Positions 21,091-32,400 of a stretch of DNA of 64,000 nucleotides are shown in pieces. Position numbers and translations under genes: made by a program. The DNA is from Rhizobium sp. 16-449-1b (GTDB lineage Bacteria; Pseudomonadota; Alphaproteobacteria; Rhizobiales; Rhizobiaceae): contig NZ_JAGHMH010000014.1 in assembly GCF_017741935.1 (NCBI RefSeq), forward strand, positions 424,001-488,000, given 5' to 3'. The notes beneath the pieces were generated by a model. The model did not search any database. It was not told the origin of the DNA and saw nothing but the letters and a program-made list of their open reading frames with translations. Within the stretch, counting starts at the first letter, position 1. Every line of letters starts with the position of its first letter.

Positions 21091-22311
21091 GTGAACGAGA
21101 CCCCAAAACCCAATTCATTCCGCTCCGGTCCCGATGAGGATGGCCGTTTCGGTATTTACGGCGGCCGCTTCGTCGCCGAAACGCTGATGCCGCTGATCCT
21201 GGAACTGCAGGACGAGTGGGACAAGGCGAAGACCGACCCGGAATTCCAGGCGGAGTTGAAGCATCTCGGCGCGCACTATATCGGCCGCCCGAGCCCGCTC
21301 TATTTCGCCGAGCGCCTGACCGCCGAACTCGGTGGCGCCAAGATCTACTTCAAGCGTGAAGAGCTGAACCACACCGGTTCGCACAAGATCAACAACTGCA
21401 TCGGCCAGATCCTGCTTGCCAAGCGGATGGGCAAGACCCGCATCATCGCCGAAACCGGTGCCGGCCAGCACGGCGTTGCCTCGGCGACTGTTGCCGCCCG
21501 TTTTGGTCTCCCCTGCGTCGTCTACATGGGCGCGACTGATGTCGAGCGCCAGGCGCCGAACGTGTTCCGCATGAAGCTCCTGGGCGCCGAAGTGAAGCCG
21601 GTCACCGCCGGCCATGGCACGCTCAAGGACGCCATGAACGAAGCTTTGCGTGACTGGGTCACCAATGTCGACGATACCTATTACCTGATCGGCACAGCCG
21701 CAGGCCCGCATCCCTATCCCGAGATGGTCCGCGATTTCCAGGCCGTTATCGGCGCGGAAGCCAAGGAGCAGATGCTCGAAGCCGAAGGCCGCCTGCCTGA
21801 TCTCGTGGTTGCTGCCGTCGGTGGCGGCTCGAACGCGATCGGTATCTTCCACTCGTTCCTCGATGACGCCAGCGTCAAGATCGTCGGCGTCGAAGCTGGC
21901 GGCAAGGGCCTTCAGGGCGACGAGCATTGCGCCTCGATCACCGCTGGCTCGCCCGGCGTTCTCCATGGCAACCGCACCTATCTGCTGCAGGATGGCGACG
22001 GCCAGATCAAGGAAGGCCACTCGATTTCGGCCGGTCTCGATTATCCCGGCATCGGCCCCGAGCACTCCTATCTGAACGATATCGGCCGCGTCGAATACGT
22101 GCCGATCATGGACCACGAAGCGCTCGAAGCCTTCCAGACGCTGACGCGCCTTGAAGGTATCATCCCGGCGCTCGAGCCGTCGCATGCGCTGGCTGAAGTC
22201 ATCAAGCGCGCGCCGAAGATGGGCAAGGACGAGATCATCCTGATGAACCTGTCCGGTCGCGGCGACAAGGACATCTTCACCGTCGGCAAGATTCTGGGAA
22301 TGGGTGCATAA
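21091..22311 (+). CDS. trpB: TrpB, tryptophan synthase beta chain
   Basis: PLP enzyme that condenses indole with serine. The PLP lysine motif is in [16 protein letters not shown] (K in HKIN); [31 protein letters not shown] (phosphate site) and LSGRGDKD are present. The GTG at 21091 has GGGAG with 6-bp spacing and gives 406 aa; an upstream in-frame TTG is less likely. It is coupled to trpF upstream and trpA downstream. Confidence 0.97.
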   Translation: MNETPKPNSFRSGPDEDGRFGIYGGRFVAETLMPLILELQDEWDKAKTDPEFQAELKHLGAHYIGRPSPLYFAERLTAELGGAKIYFKREELNHTGSHKINNCIGQILLAKRMGKTRIIAETGAGQHGVASATVAARFGLPCVVYMGATDVERQAPNVFRMKLLGAEVKPVTAGHGTLKDAMNEALRDWVTNVDDTYYLIGTAAGPHPYPEMVRDFQAVIGAEAKEQMLEAEGRLPDLVVAAVGGGSNAIGIFHSFLDDASVKIVGVEAGGKGLQGDEHCASITAGSPGVLHGNRTYLLQDGDGQIKEGHSISAGLDYPGIGPEHSYLNDIGRVEYVPIMDHEALEAFQTLTRLEGIIPALEPSHALAEVIKRAPKMGKDEIILMNLSGRGDKDIFTVGKILGMGA

Positions 22312-22314
22312 GTC

Positions 22315-23154
22315 ATGACCGCACGTATGGACAAACGCTTTGCCACTCTGAAGGCAGAAGGCCGCCCGGCGCTGGTCACCTATTTCATGGGCGGTGATCC
22401 CGATTACGACACCTCGCTCGGCATCATGAAGGCCCTGCCGGAAGCGGGCTCGGATATCATCGAGCTCGGCATGCCCTTTTCTGATCCGATGGCCGATGGC
22501 CCGGCGATCCAGATGGCCGGCCAGCGCGCGCTGAAGGCCGGTCAGACGCTGAAGAAGACGCTGCAGCTCGCAGCCGACTTCCGCAAGACCGACAACGACA
22601 CGCCGATCGTTCTGATGGGCTATTACAACCCGATCTACGTGCACGGGGTCGAACAGTTTCTCGACGATGCGCTGGAAGCCGGCATCGACGGCCTCATCGT
22701 CGTCGACCTGCCGCCGGAAATGGATGACGAGCTCTGCATCCCGGCACTGCGCAAGGGCATCAATTTCATTCGCCTGGCCACCCCGACCACCGATGAAAAG
22801 CGCCTGCCGGTCGTTCTGAAGAACACGTCCGGCTTCGTCTATTATGTCTCGATGAACGGTATCACCGGCTCGGCGCTGCCGGATCCGACGCTGGTCGCCG
22901 GCGCCGTCAAGCGCATCAAGAACCACACCGATCTGCCTGTCTGCGTCGGCTTCGGCGTCAAGACGGCCGACCATGCGAAGGTTATCGGCGCGTCTGCCGA
23001 TGGTGTCGTCGTCGGCACGGCAATCGTCAATCAGGTAGCCCTCAGCCTGACCAAGGACGGGAAGGCGACAGCCGATACCGTACAGGCTGTCGCAACGCTC
23101 GTTCGCGGGCTGTCATCGGGAACACGTTCGGCGCGCCTTGTTGCTGCCGAATAG
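22315..23154 (+). CDS. trpA: TrpA, tryptophan synthase alpha chain
   Basis: Splits indole-3-glycerol phosphate to indole, passed to TrpB by an internal channel. Visible motifs are [15 protein letters not shown], the catalytic Glu in [19 protein letters not shown], the catalytic Asp region [11 protein letters not shown] and [13 protein letters not shown]. The 279-aa protein starts at an ATG 3 bp after the trpB stop. accD follows after 39 bp, a gene order common in proteobacteria. Confidence 0.97.
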   Translation: MTARMDKRFATLKAEGRPALVTYFMGGDPDYDTSLGIMKALPEAGSDIIELGMPFSDPMADGPAIQMAGQRALKAGQTLKKTLQLAADFRKTDNDTPIVLMGYYNPIYVHGVEQFLDDALEAGIDGLIVVDLPPEMDDELCIPALRKGINFIRLATPTTDEKRLPVVLKNTSGFVYYVSMNGITGSALPDPTLVAGAVKRIKNHTDLPVCVGFGVKTADHAKVIGASADGVVVGTAIVNQVALSLTKDGKATADTVQAVATLVRGLSSGTRSARLVAAE

Positions 23155-23193
23155 TTTTCCCACATTGGCAAGAGTTAATCAGGAGTTTTCGAC

Positions 23194-24096
23194 TTGAACT
23201 GGATCACCAACTACGTTCGCCCCCGCATCAATTCCATGCTGGGCCGCCGCGAAGTGCCGGAGAACCTCTGGATCAAGTGCCCGGAAACGGGCGAAATGGT
23301 CTTCCATAAGGATCTCGAAGACAACAAGTGGGTCATCCCGGCTTCCGGCTATCACATGAAGATGCCGGCCAAGGCGCGTCTCACCGATCTCTTCGACGAC
23401 GGCGCCTATGAAGCGCTGATCCAGCCGAAGGTCGCACAGGATCCGCTGAAGTTCCGCGATTCCAAGAAGTATACGGATCGCCTGCGCGATAGCCGCATCA
23501 AGACCGACCAGGAAGACACGATCGTTGCCGGCGTCGGCAAGGTTCGCGGCCTGAAACTCGTCGCCGTCGTGCACGAGTTCAACTTCATGGGTGGTTCGCT
23601 CGGCATCGCTGCCGGCGAAGCGATCGTCAAGGCCTTCGAGCGCGCGATCGCTGAGAAGTGCCCGCTGGTCATGTTCCCGGCCTCGGGCGGCGCCCGCATG
23701 CAGGAAGGCATCCTGTCGCTGATGCAGCTGCCGCGCACCACCGTTGCTGTCGACATGCTGAAGGAAGCCGGCCAGCCCTACATCGTCGTGCTGACAAACC
23801 CGACGACCGGCGGCGTGACCGCCTCCTACGCCATGCTCGGCGATATCCACATGGCCGAGCCCGGCGCCGAAATCTGCTTCGCCGGCAAGCGCGTTATCGA
23901 GCAGACAATCCGCGAAAAGCTGCCGGAAGGCTTCCAGACGTCGGAATACCTGCTCGAGCACGGCATGGTCGACATGGTCGTCAAGCGCCATGATATTCCC
24001 GATACGCTCGCGCGTGTCCTGAAGATCCTGACGAAGAAGCCGGCTGCCGTTGCCAATGAAAACACCGGCACGCTTGCGATCGCCGCAAGCGCCTGA
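23194..24096 (+). CDS. accD: AccD, acetyl-CoA carboxylase carboxyltransferase beta subunit
   Basis: Partner of AccA in forming malonyl-CoA for fatty acid synthesis. The crotonase-like core includes [34 protein letters not shown] and [14 protein letters not shown]. The start is a TTG at 23194 with AGGAG 8 bp upstream. The N-terminal zinc-ribbon region is present in length, but only the first of the four usual cysteines remains (Cys29); the others are Thr32, Ile48 and Ser51 by alignment with the E. coli pattern. The 300-aa length is normal. Confidence 0.96.
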   Translation: MNWITNYVRPRINSMLGRREVPENLWIKCPETGEMVFHKDLEDNKWVIPASGYHMKMPAKARLTDLFDDGAYEALIQPKVAQDPLKFRDSKKYTDRLRDSRIKTDQEDTIVAGVGKVRGLKLVAVVHEFNFMGGSLGIAAGEAIVKAFERAIAEKCPLVMFPASGGARMQEGILSLMQLPRTTVAVDMLKEAGQPYIVVLTNPTTGGVTASYAMLGDIHMAEPGAEICFAGKRVIEQTIREKLPEGFQTSEYLLEHGMVDMVVKRHDIPDTLARVLKILTKKPAAVANENTGTLAIAASA

Positions 24097-24123
24097 CCGC
24101 AAACATCACAGGCGGGTTGAGCG

Positions 24124-25476
24124 ATGATACCCAGAGGTCAGACCGCGGTGAGCGAAGCAGCACAGGAAATCGACAAGCTCATGGGATTGCATCCCAAGGG
24201 CTTCGATCTGTCGCTGGATCGCATTACCCGCCTGCTTGCCGTTCTCGGCGATCCGCAAAAGAAGCTGCCGCCGGTCATTCATGTGGCCGGCACCAACGGC
24301 AAGGGCTCCGTCACCGCCTTCTGCCGCGCGCTTCTCGAAGCGGGCGGCTACAGCGCCCACGTCCACACCTCGCCGCATCTCGTCAATTGGCATGAGCGTT
24401 ATCGCATCGGTGTCGAGGGCGGACGCGGTAAGCTCGTCGATGACGCGGTCTTCGCCGACGCGTTGCGCCGTGTCGCTGCCGCCAATGCGGGCCAGAAGAT
24501 CACCGTCTTCGAAATCCTGACGGCGGTCACCTTCATCCTGTTCTCCGAGCATCCGGCCGACGCGGCCATCATCGAAGTCGGCCTTGGGGGGCGCTTCGAT
24601 GCCACCAACGTCATTTCCGATCCGGCCGTATCGGTGATCATGCCGATCTCGCTCGATCACCAGCCCTATCTTGGCGATAGCGTCGAACTGATCGCCGCCG
24701 AAAAGGCCGGCATCATGAAGCGCAAGCGCCCTGTGGTCATCGGCAAGCAGGAATATGATGCGGCGCTCGACGTGCTGATCTCCACAGCCGAGCGTCTCGG
24801 TTGCCCGACCGCAGCCTTCGGCCAGGATTTCATGGCGCATGAGGAATACGGCCGGCTCGTCTATCAGGACGAATTCGGCCTCGCCGACCTGCCGCTGCCC
24901 CGGCTTCCGGGCCGCCACCAATATGCCAACGCCGCCGCCGCCATCCGCGCCGTCAAGGCCGCGGGATTCACCGTCACCGAAGCGATGATGGAGAAGGCGA
25001 TGGCCACGGTCGAATGGCCGGGCCGCCTGCAGAAGCTCAGCGATGGCAATCTGATGGCGAGCGCCCCCTCGGGTGCCGAGATCTGGGTCGATGGGGGCCA
25101 TAACCCCGGCGCCGGCGAAGTCATCGCCGAAGCCATGGCCAATTTCGAGGAAAAGCAGCCGCGCCCGCTGTTTCTGATTATCGGCATGATCAACACCAAG
25201 GACCCGATCGGCTATTTCAACGCCTTCAAGGGTCTGGCGGAAAAGGTCTATTGCGTTCCCATTCGCGGCAGCGACGCGATGATCGACCCCGTCATCCTCG
25301 CCAACGCCGCCTATGACGCCGGCCTCGTCGCCGAGCCGATGTCCACTGTCGGCGATGCGCTGGAAGCAATCCGGGACACCGCTTTCGAGCGGGAACAGCC
25401 GCCACGCATCCTGATCGGCGGATCGCTCTATCTGGTCGGCGACGTGCTTGCCGACAACGGCACACCCCCCAAATGA
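24124..25476 (+). CDS. folC: FolC, bifunctional folylpolyglutamate/dihydrofolate synthase
   Basis: Adds glutamate to dihydropteroate and to folates. The Mur-ligase-type P-loop VIHVAGTNGKGSVTAF, HTSPHLVNWHERYRI, GLGGRFDATNVI and LPRLPGRHQYANAAAAI are diagnostic, with DGGHNPGAG in the C-terminal domain. The ATG at 24124 gives 450 aa; an in-frame GTG at 24148 is a possible alternative. It ends the trp-acc-fol series at a strong bidirectional terminator. accD-folC adjacency is common in proteobacteria. Confidence 0.95.
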   Translation: MIPRGQTAVSEAAQEIDKLMGLHPKGFDLSLDRITRLLAVLGDPQKKLPPVIHVAGTNGKGSVTAFCRALLEAGGYSAHVHTSPHLVNWHERYRIGVEGGRGKLVDDAVFADALRRVAAANAGQKITVFEILTAVTFILFSEHPADAAIIEVGLGGRFDATNVISDPAVSVIMPISLDHQPYLGDSVELIAAEKAGIMKRKRPVVIGKQEYDAALDVLISTAERLGCPTAAFGQDFMAHEEYGRLVYQDEFGLADLPLPRLPGRHQYANAAAAIRAVKAAGFTVTEAMMEKAMATVEWPGRLQKLSDGNLMASAPSGAEIWVDGGHNPGAGEVIAEAMANFEEKQPRPLFLIIGMINTKDPIGYFNAFKGLAEKVYCVPIRGSDAMIDPVILANAAYDAGLVAEPMSTVGDALEAIRDTAFEREQPPRILIGGSLYLVGDVLADNGTPPK

Positions 25477-25505
25477 AAAAAGCCCGGCATCGACCGGGCT
25501 TTTTT
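25476..25505. terminator. Bidirectional terminator between folC and trxA
   Basis: AGCCCGG and CCGGGCT form a 7-bp stem with a 6-base loop, flanked by A6 on the left and T6 on the right. It serves both convergent genes. Confidence 0.9.
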
Positions 25506-25525
25506 AATTCTATTGTCCTGAAAAA

Positions 25526-25846
25526 TCAGGCCGCGCTGGAGATCCAGCTCGAAAGAGCGGTCTTCGGAGCAGCGCCAACCTTGATGTCGGCAACTTCGCC
25601 GGCCTTGAACATGGCAAGCGTCGGGATCGAGCGCACGCCGAACTGGGCGGCCAGCTCAGGATTTTCGTCGATGTTGAGCTTGGCGACCTTCACCTTGCCC
25701 TGAAACTCGACGGCGAGTTCTTCGAGGCTCGGAGCGATCATCTTGCACGGGCCGCACCATTCAGCCCAGAAATCGACAACGACGGGTTCTGCGGATTCCA
25801 GAACTTCAGCCTGGAAATTATTGATATCGACTTTCACGGTAGCCAT
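25526..25846 (-). CDS. trxA: TrxA, thioredoxin
   Basis: Small cytosolic disulfide reductase. The active site [16 protein letters not shown] with the CGPC motif is at about residues 25-40, and the cis-Pro loop [13 protein letters not shown] follows. The 106-aa length is normal and there is no signal peptide. The ATG at 25846 has a GGAG site upstream. It sits downstream of addA on the same strand. Confidence 0.98.
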   Translation of the reverse strand: MATVKVDINNFQAEVLESAEPVVVDFWAEWCGPCKMIAPSLEELAVEFQGKVKVAKLNIDENPELAAQFGVRSIPTLAMFKAGEVADIKVGAAPKTALSSWISSAA

Positions 25847-25920
25847 AAGGCCGCTCCTTTAAAGGATTCCTGTTGAAGCACATGTGATGGTGCGCCGGCG
25901 GGATTTCAATGACCGGTATT

Positions 25921-28900
25921 TCACTTTGTTTTGAGCTGTGCAAGCGCCAATGCCATGGCCTCGGGCGTCAGCGTGTGCACGGAGCCGTCCTCGGTATAGA
26001 CGAGCACGCAATCGATCCGCTTGCCGGGATAGAGCGGCGCCATGATCGTTTGGTAGATGGCAAGCTGCGCCCGATGCGCGAAAGGAATGGCCGCAGCCGT
26101 CTCCGGCGGCACGCGATTGGTCTTGTAGTCGAGAATGACTACTCGCTCGTCGAGCACCGCCAGCCGGTCGACACGACCCGAGACCGCGTAATCACGCCCG
26201 TCGAGCGTAAGCGTTCCCATGATCGAGACTTCGGCTTGAGCATGAGCGTTGAATACCGCCTGCAGATCCGGCACGTCCAATAGTTTCAGAACCGAATCGA
26301 TCAGCCTGTCGCGCTCGTCCTGCGGCCAGAAACGGGCGGCGCGCTCGGCATAGCGCCTTGCCGCGTCCGTGCGTTCCGCCAGCGGTATCTCCGGCAAGGT
26401 CTGCAGCATGCGGTGCAAAAGCCGGCCTTTCTGCAGCGCCCGGTCGGATTTCGGCTTGTCGGTAAACAGCGGCGAAGCCACCAGAAGATTGTCGGCCTCC
26501 TCGTCGATGATCGTTCCGGCCCCGGAAGGGCTAAGGGGGCGAGGGAGCTTCTTTTGCGGCGGCAGCGGGCGATTGAGGTCGAACGGCAAGGCGTCGCGGG
26601 CAGCAGTCTGCTCGACGTGGTCGGCACGCTCGAACATCCGCTCCATCGTCGGCACGCGCCATTCGACGCCCTGCCAGTCCCCGTCAGGTCCGGAGAAGGT
26701 GGCGGCTTCGACATGCGGATGGCTGTCGTCCATCGCGGCCGTGATCATCGCATGCCAGGTATCGGTATTGAGCCGCACGCCCCTGTAGCCGCAAACGATC
26801 AACTGATCGGCCGCGCGCGTCATCGCCACGTAGAGAAGCCGGCGATATTCTTCTTCCGCCAGCACCTGAATACGCGCGGCATCGGCCTGCGTCAGCGAAT
26901 TGCTGAGATCGCCGAGCGGCACCCAGACCGGCAGCGGCGGCCGCTCACCGCTCTGCTCCAGCAGCCGCAGCTTCGGCATGTGCGAAGACGTGAATGCCTT
27001 CGAGCCGCCATCGACCAGAAACACGATCGGCGCCTCAAGCCCCTTCGAGGCGTGCACGGTCATGATCCGGACCTCGTTGCGGCCCTTGTCCTGCTCGCGC
27101 TTGACGACGGGGGCCTCAAGCTCAAGCGTCGAGATGAAGGACTGCAGGCCGGGCAGGGCAGCCGTCTCGTGGTCGAGCGTGAAAGTCAAAAACTCGTCGA
27201 GAATATCGCTCGCCTCGGTCCCGAGCCGCGCCAGAAACTGCCGCCGCCCGCCATGAACACCAAGCACCCGGGCGTAGAAGTCGTGAACCGGAAGGCTCTT
27301 CGATTCCTCAAGAAACAGCCGCAGCCGCTGCACCACGACGCCAAGGCGCTCGTTACCATCAGCCGCATAGGCCTGCAGATGCGCCCACACGCTTTGGCCG
27401 TCGCCACGCAGCGCCGCCACTGCGAAGATGTCGTCTTCGTTGAGATCAAAGAGCGGGCTCTTCATCACGGCGGCCAGCGAAAGGTCGTCTTCCGGCAGAA
27501 GCAGGAAGCGACCCAGCGCCACCAGGTCCTGGATCGCGATATGGCTGGTGAGCCGCAACCGGTCGGCGCCGGCAACGGGAATATTACCGCGCCGCTTCAA
27601 AGCGCGTGTGAGCGCATTGACGAAGGCGTCACGCTTGCGCACGAGAACAAGAATATCGCCGGCCTCGATCAGCCGCTCCTTGCCCTTTTCGATGATCGTC
27701 TTCTTGCCGACCATCATGTCGATCGTGTGCGCCATGCGCCGCGCCAGAATGGCAGCGGGTGCGCTTTCCGGCGTGGCGTCGAACGGCGCCGTCCAATCCT
27801 CGTCCTTGATCGCGACCTCAGGCGCAATCATCTCCCAGAGATCGACGGCGCCAGGATGGCCGATACGGTTGGAGCGATGCACCACCGGCTCGCCGCCGGC
27901 ACTCAGCCCGCGCGCATTGTCGGGCGGCGTGAAGATGTGGTCGACGGCAGCAAGCACGTCGGAGGTCGATCGGAACGAGAGCGGCAGTCGAACCGAGGAG
28001 AAATCCCGGCCGCTCTGCGAAACGCGCTGCCGTGTGCGCCGGCTTTCTTCCGAGAAACGTTCGGGCCGCGCACCCTGAAACGAATAGATCGACTGCTTCT
28101 CGTCGCCCACCGCAAACAGCGTGCGCACCACGTCGCGCGCGCTCTCGCCGGAGAAGAAATCCTCCGCCAGCGATTGGATCACGCTCCACTGGATCGGGCT
28201 GGTATCCTGCGCCTCGTCGACGAGAATGTGGTCGATACCCTGATCCAGCTTGTAGTGGATCCACGGTCCGACATCGCTCTTGTTCAGAAGATCGGCGGTG
28301 CGGGTGATCAGATCCTCGAAGTCGAGCTGGCTTCGCTGCTTCTTGAGATCGTCGTAGTCGCGATTGAGCCTGTCGGCGAGCACAAGGGCAGCGCGCGTGG
28401 CGTCGAACATCCGCACGATCTTCAGCCGATCCCGGCAAGAGACCACATGCGCGCGCGCCGCGGCAATGGCATCGGTAAGCTCCGGCGCCTGGGCAAGCAT
28501 CGCCTTCACGGTGAACTGCCCATCCGCTTTCGGTTCGCCCTTGGCGGTGAGAAAGATCTTTTCCAGCGTTGGAATCCGGCGAAGGACATCCGTTTCCCGC
28601 ACCACACTCTTCAGCGCGGAAGCCACCTCCTGCGCCTTGGCCCCGCCCTTGCTGTCCGCGAGCTCCAGATAAAGGCTGAGCGTGCCGCCAGCCAAACCGG
28701 GCAGCGGCCAGTATTGCCCGGCGATCGCAAGCTCCGTATCGCCTTCGGAAAGGCCGAGCTCCGCCCGCAAGACATTGTCGAGACCACCATTCTGCTCAGT
28801 GGCCTGGGTGAAGGCCTTGATCGCATTGCGGTTTGCAACGATCTCACCAAGCAGCGTTTCCAGCCCGGATTCGTCGCCGAGGTTCAGAACATAGGAGAAA

Positions 28901-29475
28901 GCGTCCGCGAGCGCCTTGTCTTCCTCGGGCGTCGTCGCCGTCAGCAGCGAGCGGCGCGCGTCGGCAAGCAGCGTCGCGGCTGCGCGGTCGTCGAGCACCG
29001 AGAAGTGCCCCGCCACGTTCGCTTCCAGCGGAAACTGATGCAGCAGCGCTTCGCAGAAGGCGTGGATGGTCTGGATCTTCAACCCGCCCGGGGTCTCCAG
29101 CGCCTTGGCGAAAAGCCTGCGCGCCTCCGCGAGCTTGAGGAAGTCAGGCGGTGTGCCCTCGATCTGGGCAATGCGCTTGCTGAGTTCCTCGTCCGAGAGC
29201 ACGGCCCACTCGGCCAGCCGATCGAACACGCGGTTCGACATTTCGGAGGCGGCTGCCTTCGTATAGGTCAGGCACAGGATGGCGGAGGGACGGGCGCCTG
29301 ATAGTAGCAGCCGGATGACGCGTTGCGTCAGGACGTGCGTCTTTCCCGATCCGGCATTGGCCGAAACCCAGGCCGATCGGCGCGGATCGGATGCGAGCGA
29401 TTGCTGCACCGTGGTCCAGCTGGTCCAGTCGTGCGGGTCGTCGCCCTCGGGCAGTGCCGTTTCGTCACTCATCAT
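25921..29475 (-). CDS. addA: AddA, helicase-nuclease subunit for double-strand break repair
   Basis: Subunit of AddAB, the RecBCD counterpart that resects broken ends and loads RecA. UvrD-type motifs are present: Walker A WVSANAGSGKTHVLTQRV, DEAQDTSPIQW, FAVGDEKQSIYSFQGA and VHASKGLEAPIVF. The C-terminal RecB-like nuclease has the core VILDYKTNRVPPE. The ATG at 29475 overlaps the end of addB and gives 1184 aa; the adjacent ATG at 29472 is equivalent, and a longer frame to 29523 is unlikely because it lies inside addB. Confidence 0.96.
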   Translation of the reverse strand: MMSDETALPEGDDPHDWTSWTTVQQSLASDPRRSAWVSANAGSGKTHVLTQRVIRLLLSGARPSAILCLTYTKAAASEMSNRVFDRLAEWAVLSDEELSKRIAQIEGTPPDFLKLAEARRLFAKALETPGGLKIQTIHAFCEALLHQFPLEANVAGHFSVLDDRAAATLLADARRSLLTATTPEEDKALADAFSYVLNLGDESGLETLLGEIVANRNAIKAFTQATEQNGGLDNVLRAELGLSEGDTELAIAGQYWPLPGLAGGTLSLYLELADSKGGAKAQEVASALKSVVRETDVLRRIPTLEKIFLTAKGEPKADGQFTVKAMLAQAPELTDAIAAARAHVVSCRDRLKIVRMFDATRAALVLADRLNRDYDDLKKQRSQLDFEDLITRTADLLNKSDVGPWIHYKLDQGIDHILVDEAQDTSPIQWSVIQSLAEDFFSGESARDVVRTLFAVGDEKQSIYSFQGARPERFSEESRRTRQRVSQSGRDFSSVRLPLSFRSTSDVLAAVDHIFTPPDNARGLSAGGEPVVHRSNRIGHPGAVDLWEMIAPEVAIKDEDWTAPFDATPESAPAAILARRMAHTIDMMVGKKTIIEKGKERLIEAGDILVLVRKRDAFVNALTRALKRRGNIPVAGADRLRLTSHIAIQDLVALGRFLLLPEDDLSLAAVMKSPLFDLNEDDIFAVAALRGDGQSVWAHLQAYAADGNERLGVVVQRLRLFLEESKSLPVHDFYARVLGVHGGRRQFLARLGTEASDILDEFLTFTLDHETAALPGLQSFISTLELEAPVVKREQDKGRNEVRIMTVHASKGLEAPIVFLVDGGSKAFTSSHMPKLRLLEQSGERPPLPVWVPLGDLSNSLTQADAARIQVLAEEEYRRLLYVAMTRAADQLIVCGYRGVRLNTDTWHAMITAAMDDSHPHVEAATFSGPDGDWQGVEWRVPTMERMFERADHVEQTAARDALPFDLNRPLPPQKKLPRPLSPSGAGTIIDEEADNLLVASPLFTDKPKSDRALQKGRLLHRMLQTLPEIPLAERTDAARRYAERAARFWPQDERDRLIDSVLKLLDVPDLQAVFNAHAQAEVSIMGTLTLDGRDYAVSGRVDRLAVLDERVVILDYKTNRVPPETAAAIPFAHRAQLAIYQTIMAPLYPGKRIDCVLVYTEDGSVHTLTPEAMALALAQLKTK

Positions 29476-32400
29476 TGCTGGCCTCATCGCTTTCGGCCGT
29501 CGACCACTCCGAGACGCGGGCAAGGTGATCGTAATCGCCGCCGAACTCGAATTGCTGTGCGGGAATGAGCCGCGAGGTGAAACCCTTCTCGCCGGATTGC
29601 AGTAGGGCGACGAATTTCACCAGCTGATCGATGGAATCGCCGGCAAGTTCGATCGCTGATTTCGCCTTATCGCTGCGCGCCGAGAATTCGTTGTTGACGG
29701 TGTCGACCTGGAACCGGCTTCCCGGCCGCAGCCGCACATAGAGCAGGTCCTGCGGCACCAGCTTGCCTGCATCCATGAAGCCGCCGGCCTTCAGCACCTC
29801 GGCCTCCAGCGCCAGCTGTGGATCAAGCAGCGCGCGTGCCTGCGCGGGCGAGGGGTTGTAGCCGGTTTTGTAATCGATCAGATCGGCGGAGTGCGGCCCG
29901 GTGATGTCGATCCGGTCGGCAACGCCGCTGAGCCGGATATCGACCTGCTCGAGCTGCATGGCGCCGCGCACTTCCGTCAGCGTCCGCTGCAGCCCCGGCC
30001 GTCGTTCCGCCTCCCAGGCGAGGAACGAGCGCGCCACCTCGCGGAAACGCGGCCGCCAGACGGCATCGATATGCGCAGGCAGCTGCTCCATGTCGAACAG
30101 CTCGGTGAGGATGCGCTCCATCGCCGCCGTTCCATCGGGCGTGCCGGCGATGTTCCCCTCGCGGATGAACCTGTCGATGATCTTGTGATAGAGCGTCCCG
30201 CGCTCGGCAGCCCCGGGGTCGCGGTTGAAGGCATCGACGGCGTCGAGCTTCAAAACGCGGCGCGCATAGATCGCATAGGGGTCGCGCCGCAGCCGGCCGA
30301 CCTCGCTGAACGAGTAGGATTTCGGCTGCACCTCACGCGGCGGTGTCGGGCTTGGTCGCTGCGCCGGCGCTTGCCGCTGGCCCTCGTCGAGCAGGCTGGC
30401 CCAGTGCACGAACTGCTCACCCCGATCCTTCAACGTGGCTTCGAAACCCTTCCCGCAAAAGGCCATCAGCCGCTGCAGCCAGCGCGAGGCGACTGTGGGC
30501 GTCGAGCCTTTGCGGAGTGCGCGCGTATAGATGAGATGCCGCGTGCCGTTAGCCATCTCGAAATCGTGCGCCAGCTGGCCGATACGGCGCTCGGGTGGCT
30601 CAAGGCCGATCTCTGTCTTCATCGATCGTGAGATGAAGGGATTGTTGGCCGTCTGGCCCGGCCACGACCCCTCATTCAGGCCGCCGAGGATCAGCGTATC
30701 GACGCTCTGCAGGCGTGCTTCCAGCGTGCCGAAGATGAACAGCCTTGGATGGCTGAGCGCTTGCGGCTTCACCGCCTGTCCCGCCGAAAGCGCTGCCATG
30801 ATATCGATCCACTGCGCGCCGTCCGCTTCGATCTGGCCGTCGGTCCCGATCACCTCGCCAAGCAAGGTTGCCAGCGTGTCGCCTGCCTCGCCGGACCAAA
30901 GCCCGGAGAGATCACCCTTCTCGTCACGCGCGACCGCCTCGATGGCGCGGCCGGTGCGATCGGCCCAGTCGGAGAGCGTGAAGCGCGTGGTCAGGCCTCG
31001 GCTACCCGTTTCGTGGCGCACGAGCGCGGAAGCGAGCGGTTCGGTCGCCTGGCCAACCCGGCGGGCGAGATCCCGCGCCAGGTCGATGGCGTGGACGGGG
31101 AGCGCCTTGCGCCAATGCGGCGCATGCCGGTCGAGCGCCTGCTCCGAAAGCTGGTGTTCGAGCAGCGGCCCAAGCGCGCTGATATCAACCTCCGCCACAC
31201 CGCCACGCAAGGCCAGCAATTCGAGCGCGGCTACCGCCTCGGAAAGCGCGCCGCGCTCAAGCCCGAAGCGCGCCAAGGGGTGTTTCAGCAGGCTGACGAT
31301 CGCTACCGGATCGCCCGGTCGCAGCGCCGCTTCGAGCAGCAACTGCAGCAGGGTTCCCTGCGGCATCGCTGCAAGCGGCGTACCGGCCGAATCGTCGGCA
31401 ACGATGCCGAAGCGCGATAGCTCGGCCATGACGCGGCGGGCAAGGTTGCGGTCCGGCGTAATCAGCGCCGCGCGGCTTTCGCCATCCTTGCCCGGCTGCT
31501 CCAATGCCAGCCGAAGCGCGATTGCTATCGCCGTCGCCTCTTCGCGCTCATTGCCGGCTTCGATCAGCGATACGTCGGCAAAGGCAGCCGCGATATCACT
31601 CTCAGAAAGCATTTCCTTCCACCGGCTCCAGTCGCTGGTCGCCTCGGATGGAGACAGCGCATGAGAGAGGATTTGCGCACGGACCGCGAGCGGGTCGGGC
31701 GCGCTTGCCAGTGTCGCGACATCGTCGCGCGTCAGGCTCAGGCGCTTCAGCAGCTGCGCCAAGCCGTATTGCGAATGGCTGCGGCTTGCGGCATCAGCCA
31801 TATCGGGCGCGACCATCCGCCAGTGCGCGTCCGGCATGCCGACGTCAAGGCCGGGCAGCACGATGACGCCCTCGCGTCGTGCCGCCACCGCCGCGATCAG
31901 ATCGGCCGTTGCCGGCACCGAACCGGTCGAGCCGGCGATGATGATCGGACCGCTTTCCGGCATCGTCGCGATGCGGTTGGCTTCGGCTCTGAGGATCGCG
32001 TTGCGGTGCCGCGCCGGCGAGGATTTCCCAAGCTCGTTCAAGCGTTCCGGCCAGAAGGCGCTGGCGATCTGCAGGAACTCCGCCGTCAGCTGCCACCACA
32101 GCGCATGATCCTTCGCGCTCAGCGTCGCAAGTTCGCTCCAGTCGCGATCCTCGGTCTCGATGGAATCGATCAGCTCGGCCAGGTTCCTGGCAAGCCAGAT
32201 CGCGTCGGCCGGGCTGGCGGGTGCGACGAGCGGCGAATCGGAATGGATGCTGCGCACAATCTCCGGCAGCTTGTTGCGCCAGGCAAGAATAAGCCGGGCC
32301 AGCTCCAAGAGGCGCGCGGTGTTGGAAAGCGGCTGCGCGAGATCGAGCGTTGCCGGCAGCGCTTCGTCGAAATAGCCGCTATCATCATCCGTCTCGCCAA

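Noticed and set aside
26413..29301. A 962-codon open frame antisense to addA
   Set aside because: The translation is rich in Arg, His and Gly with no recognised domain, and addA is well supported on the other strand.
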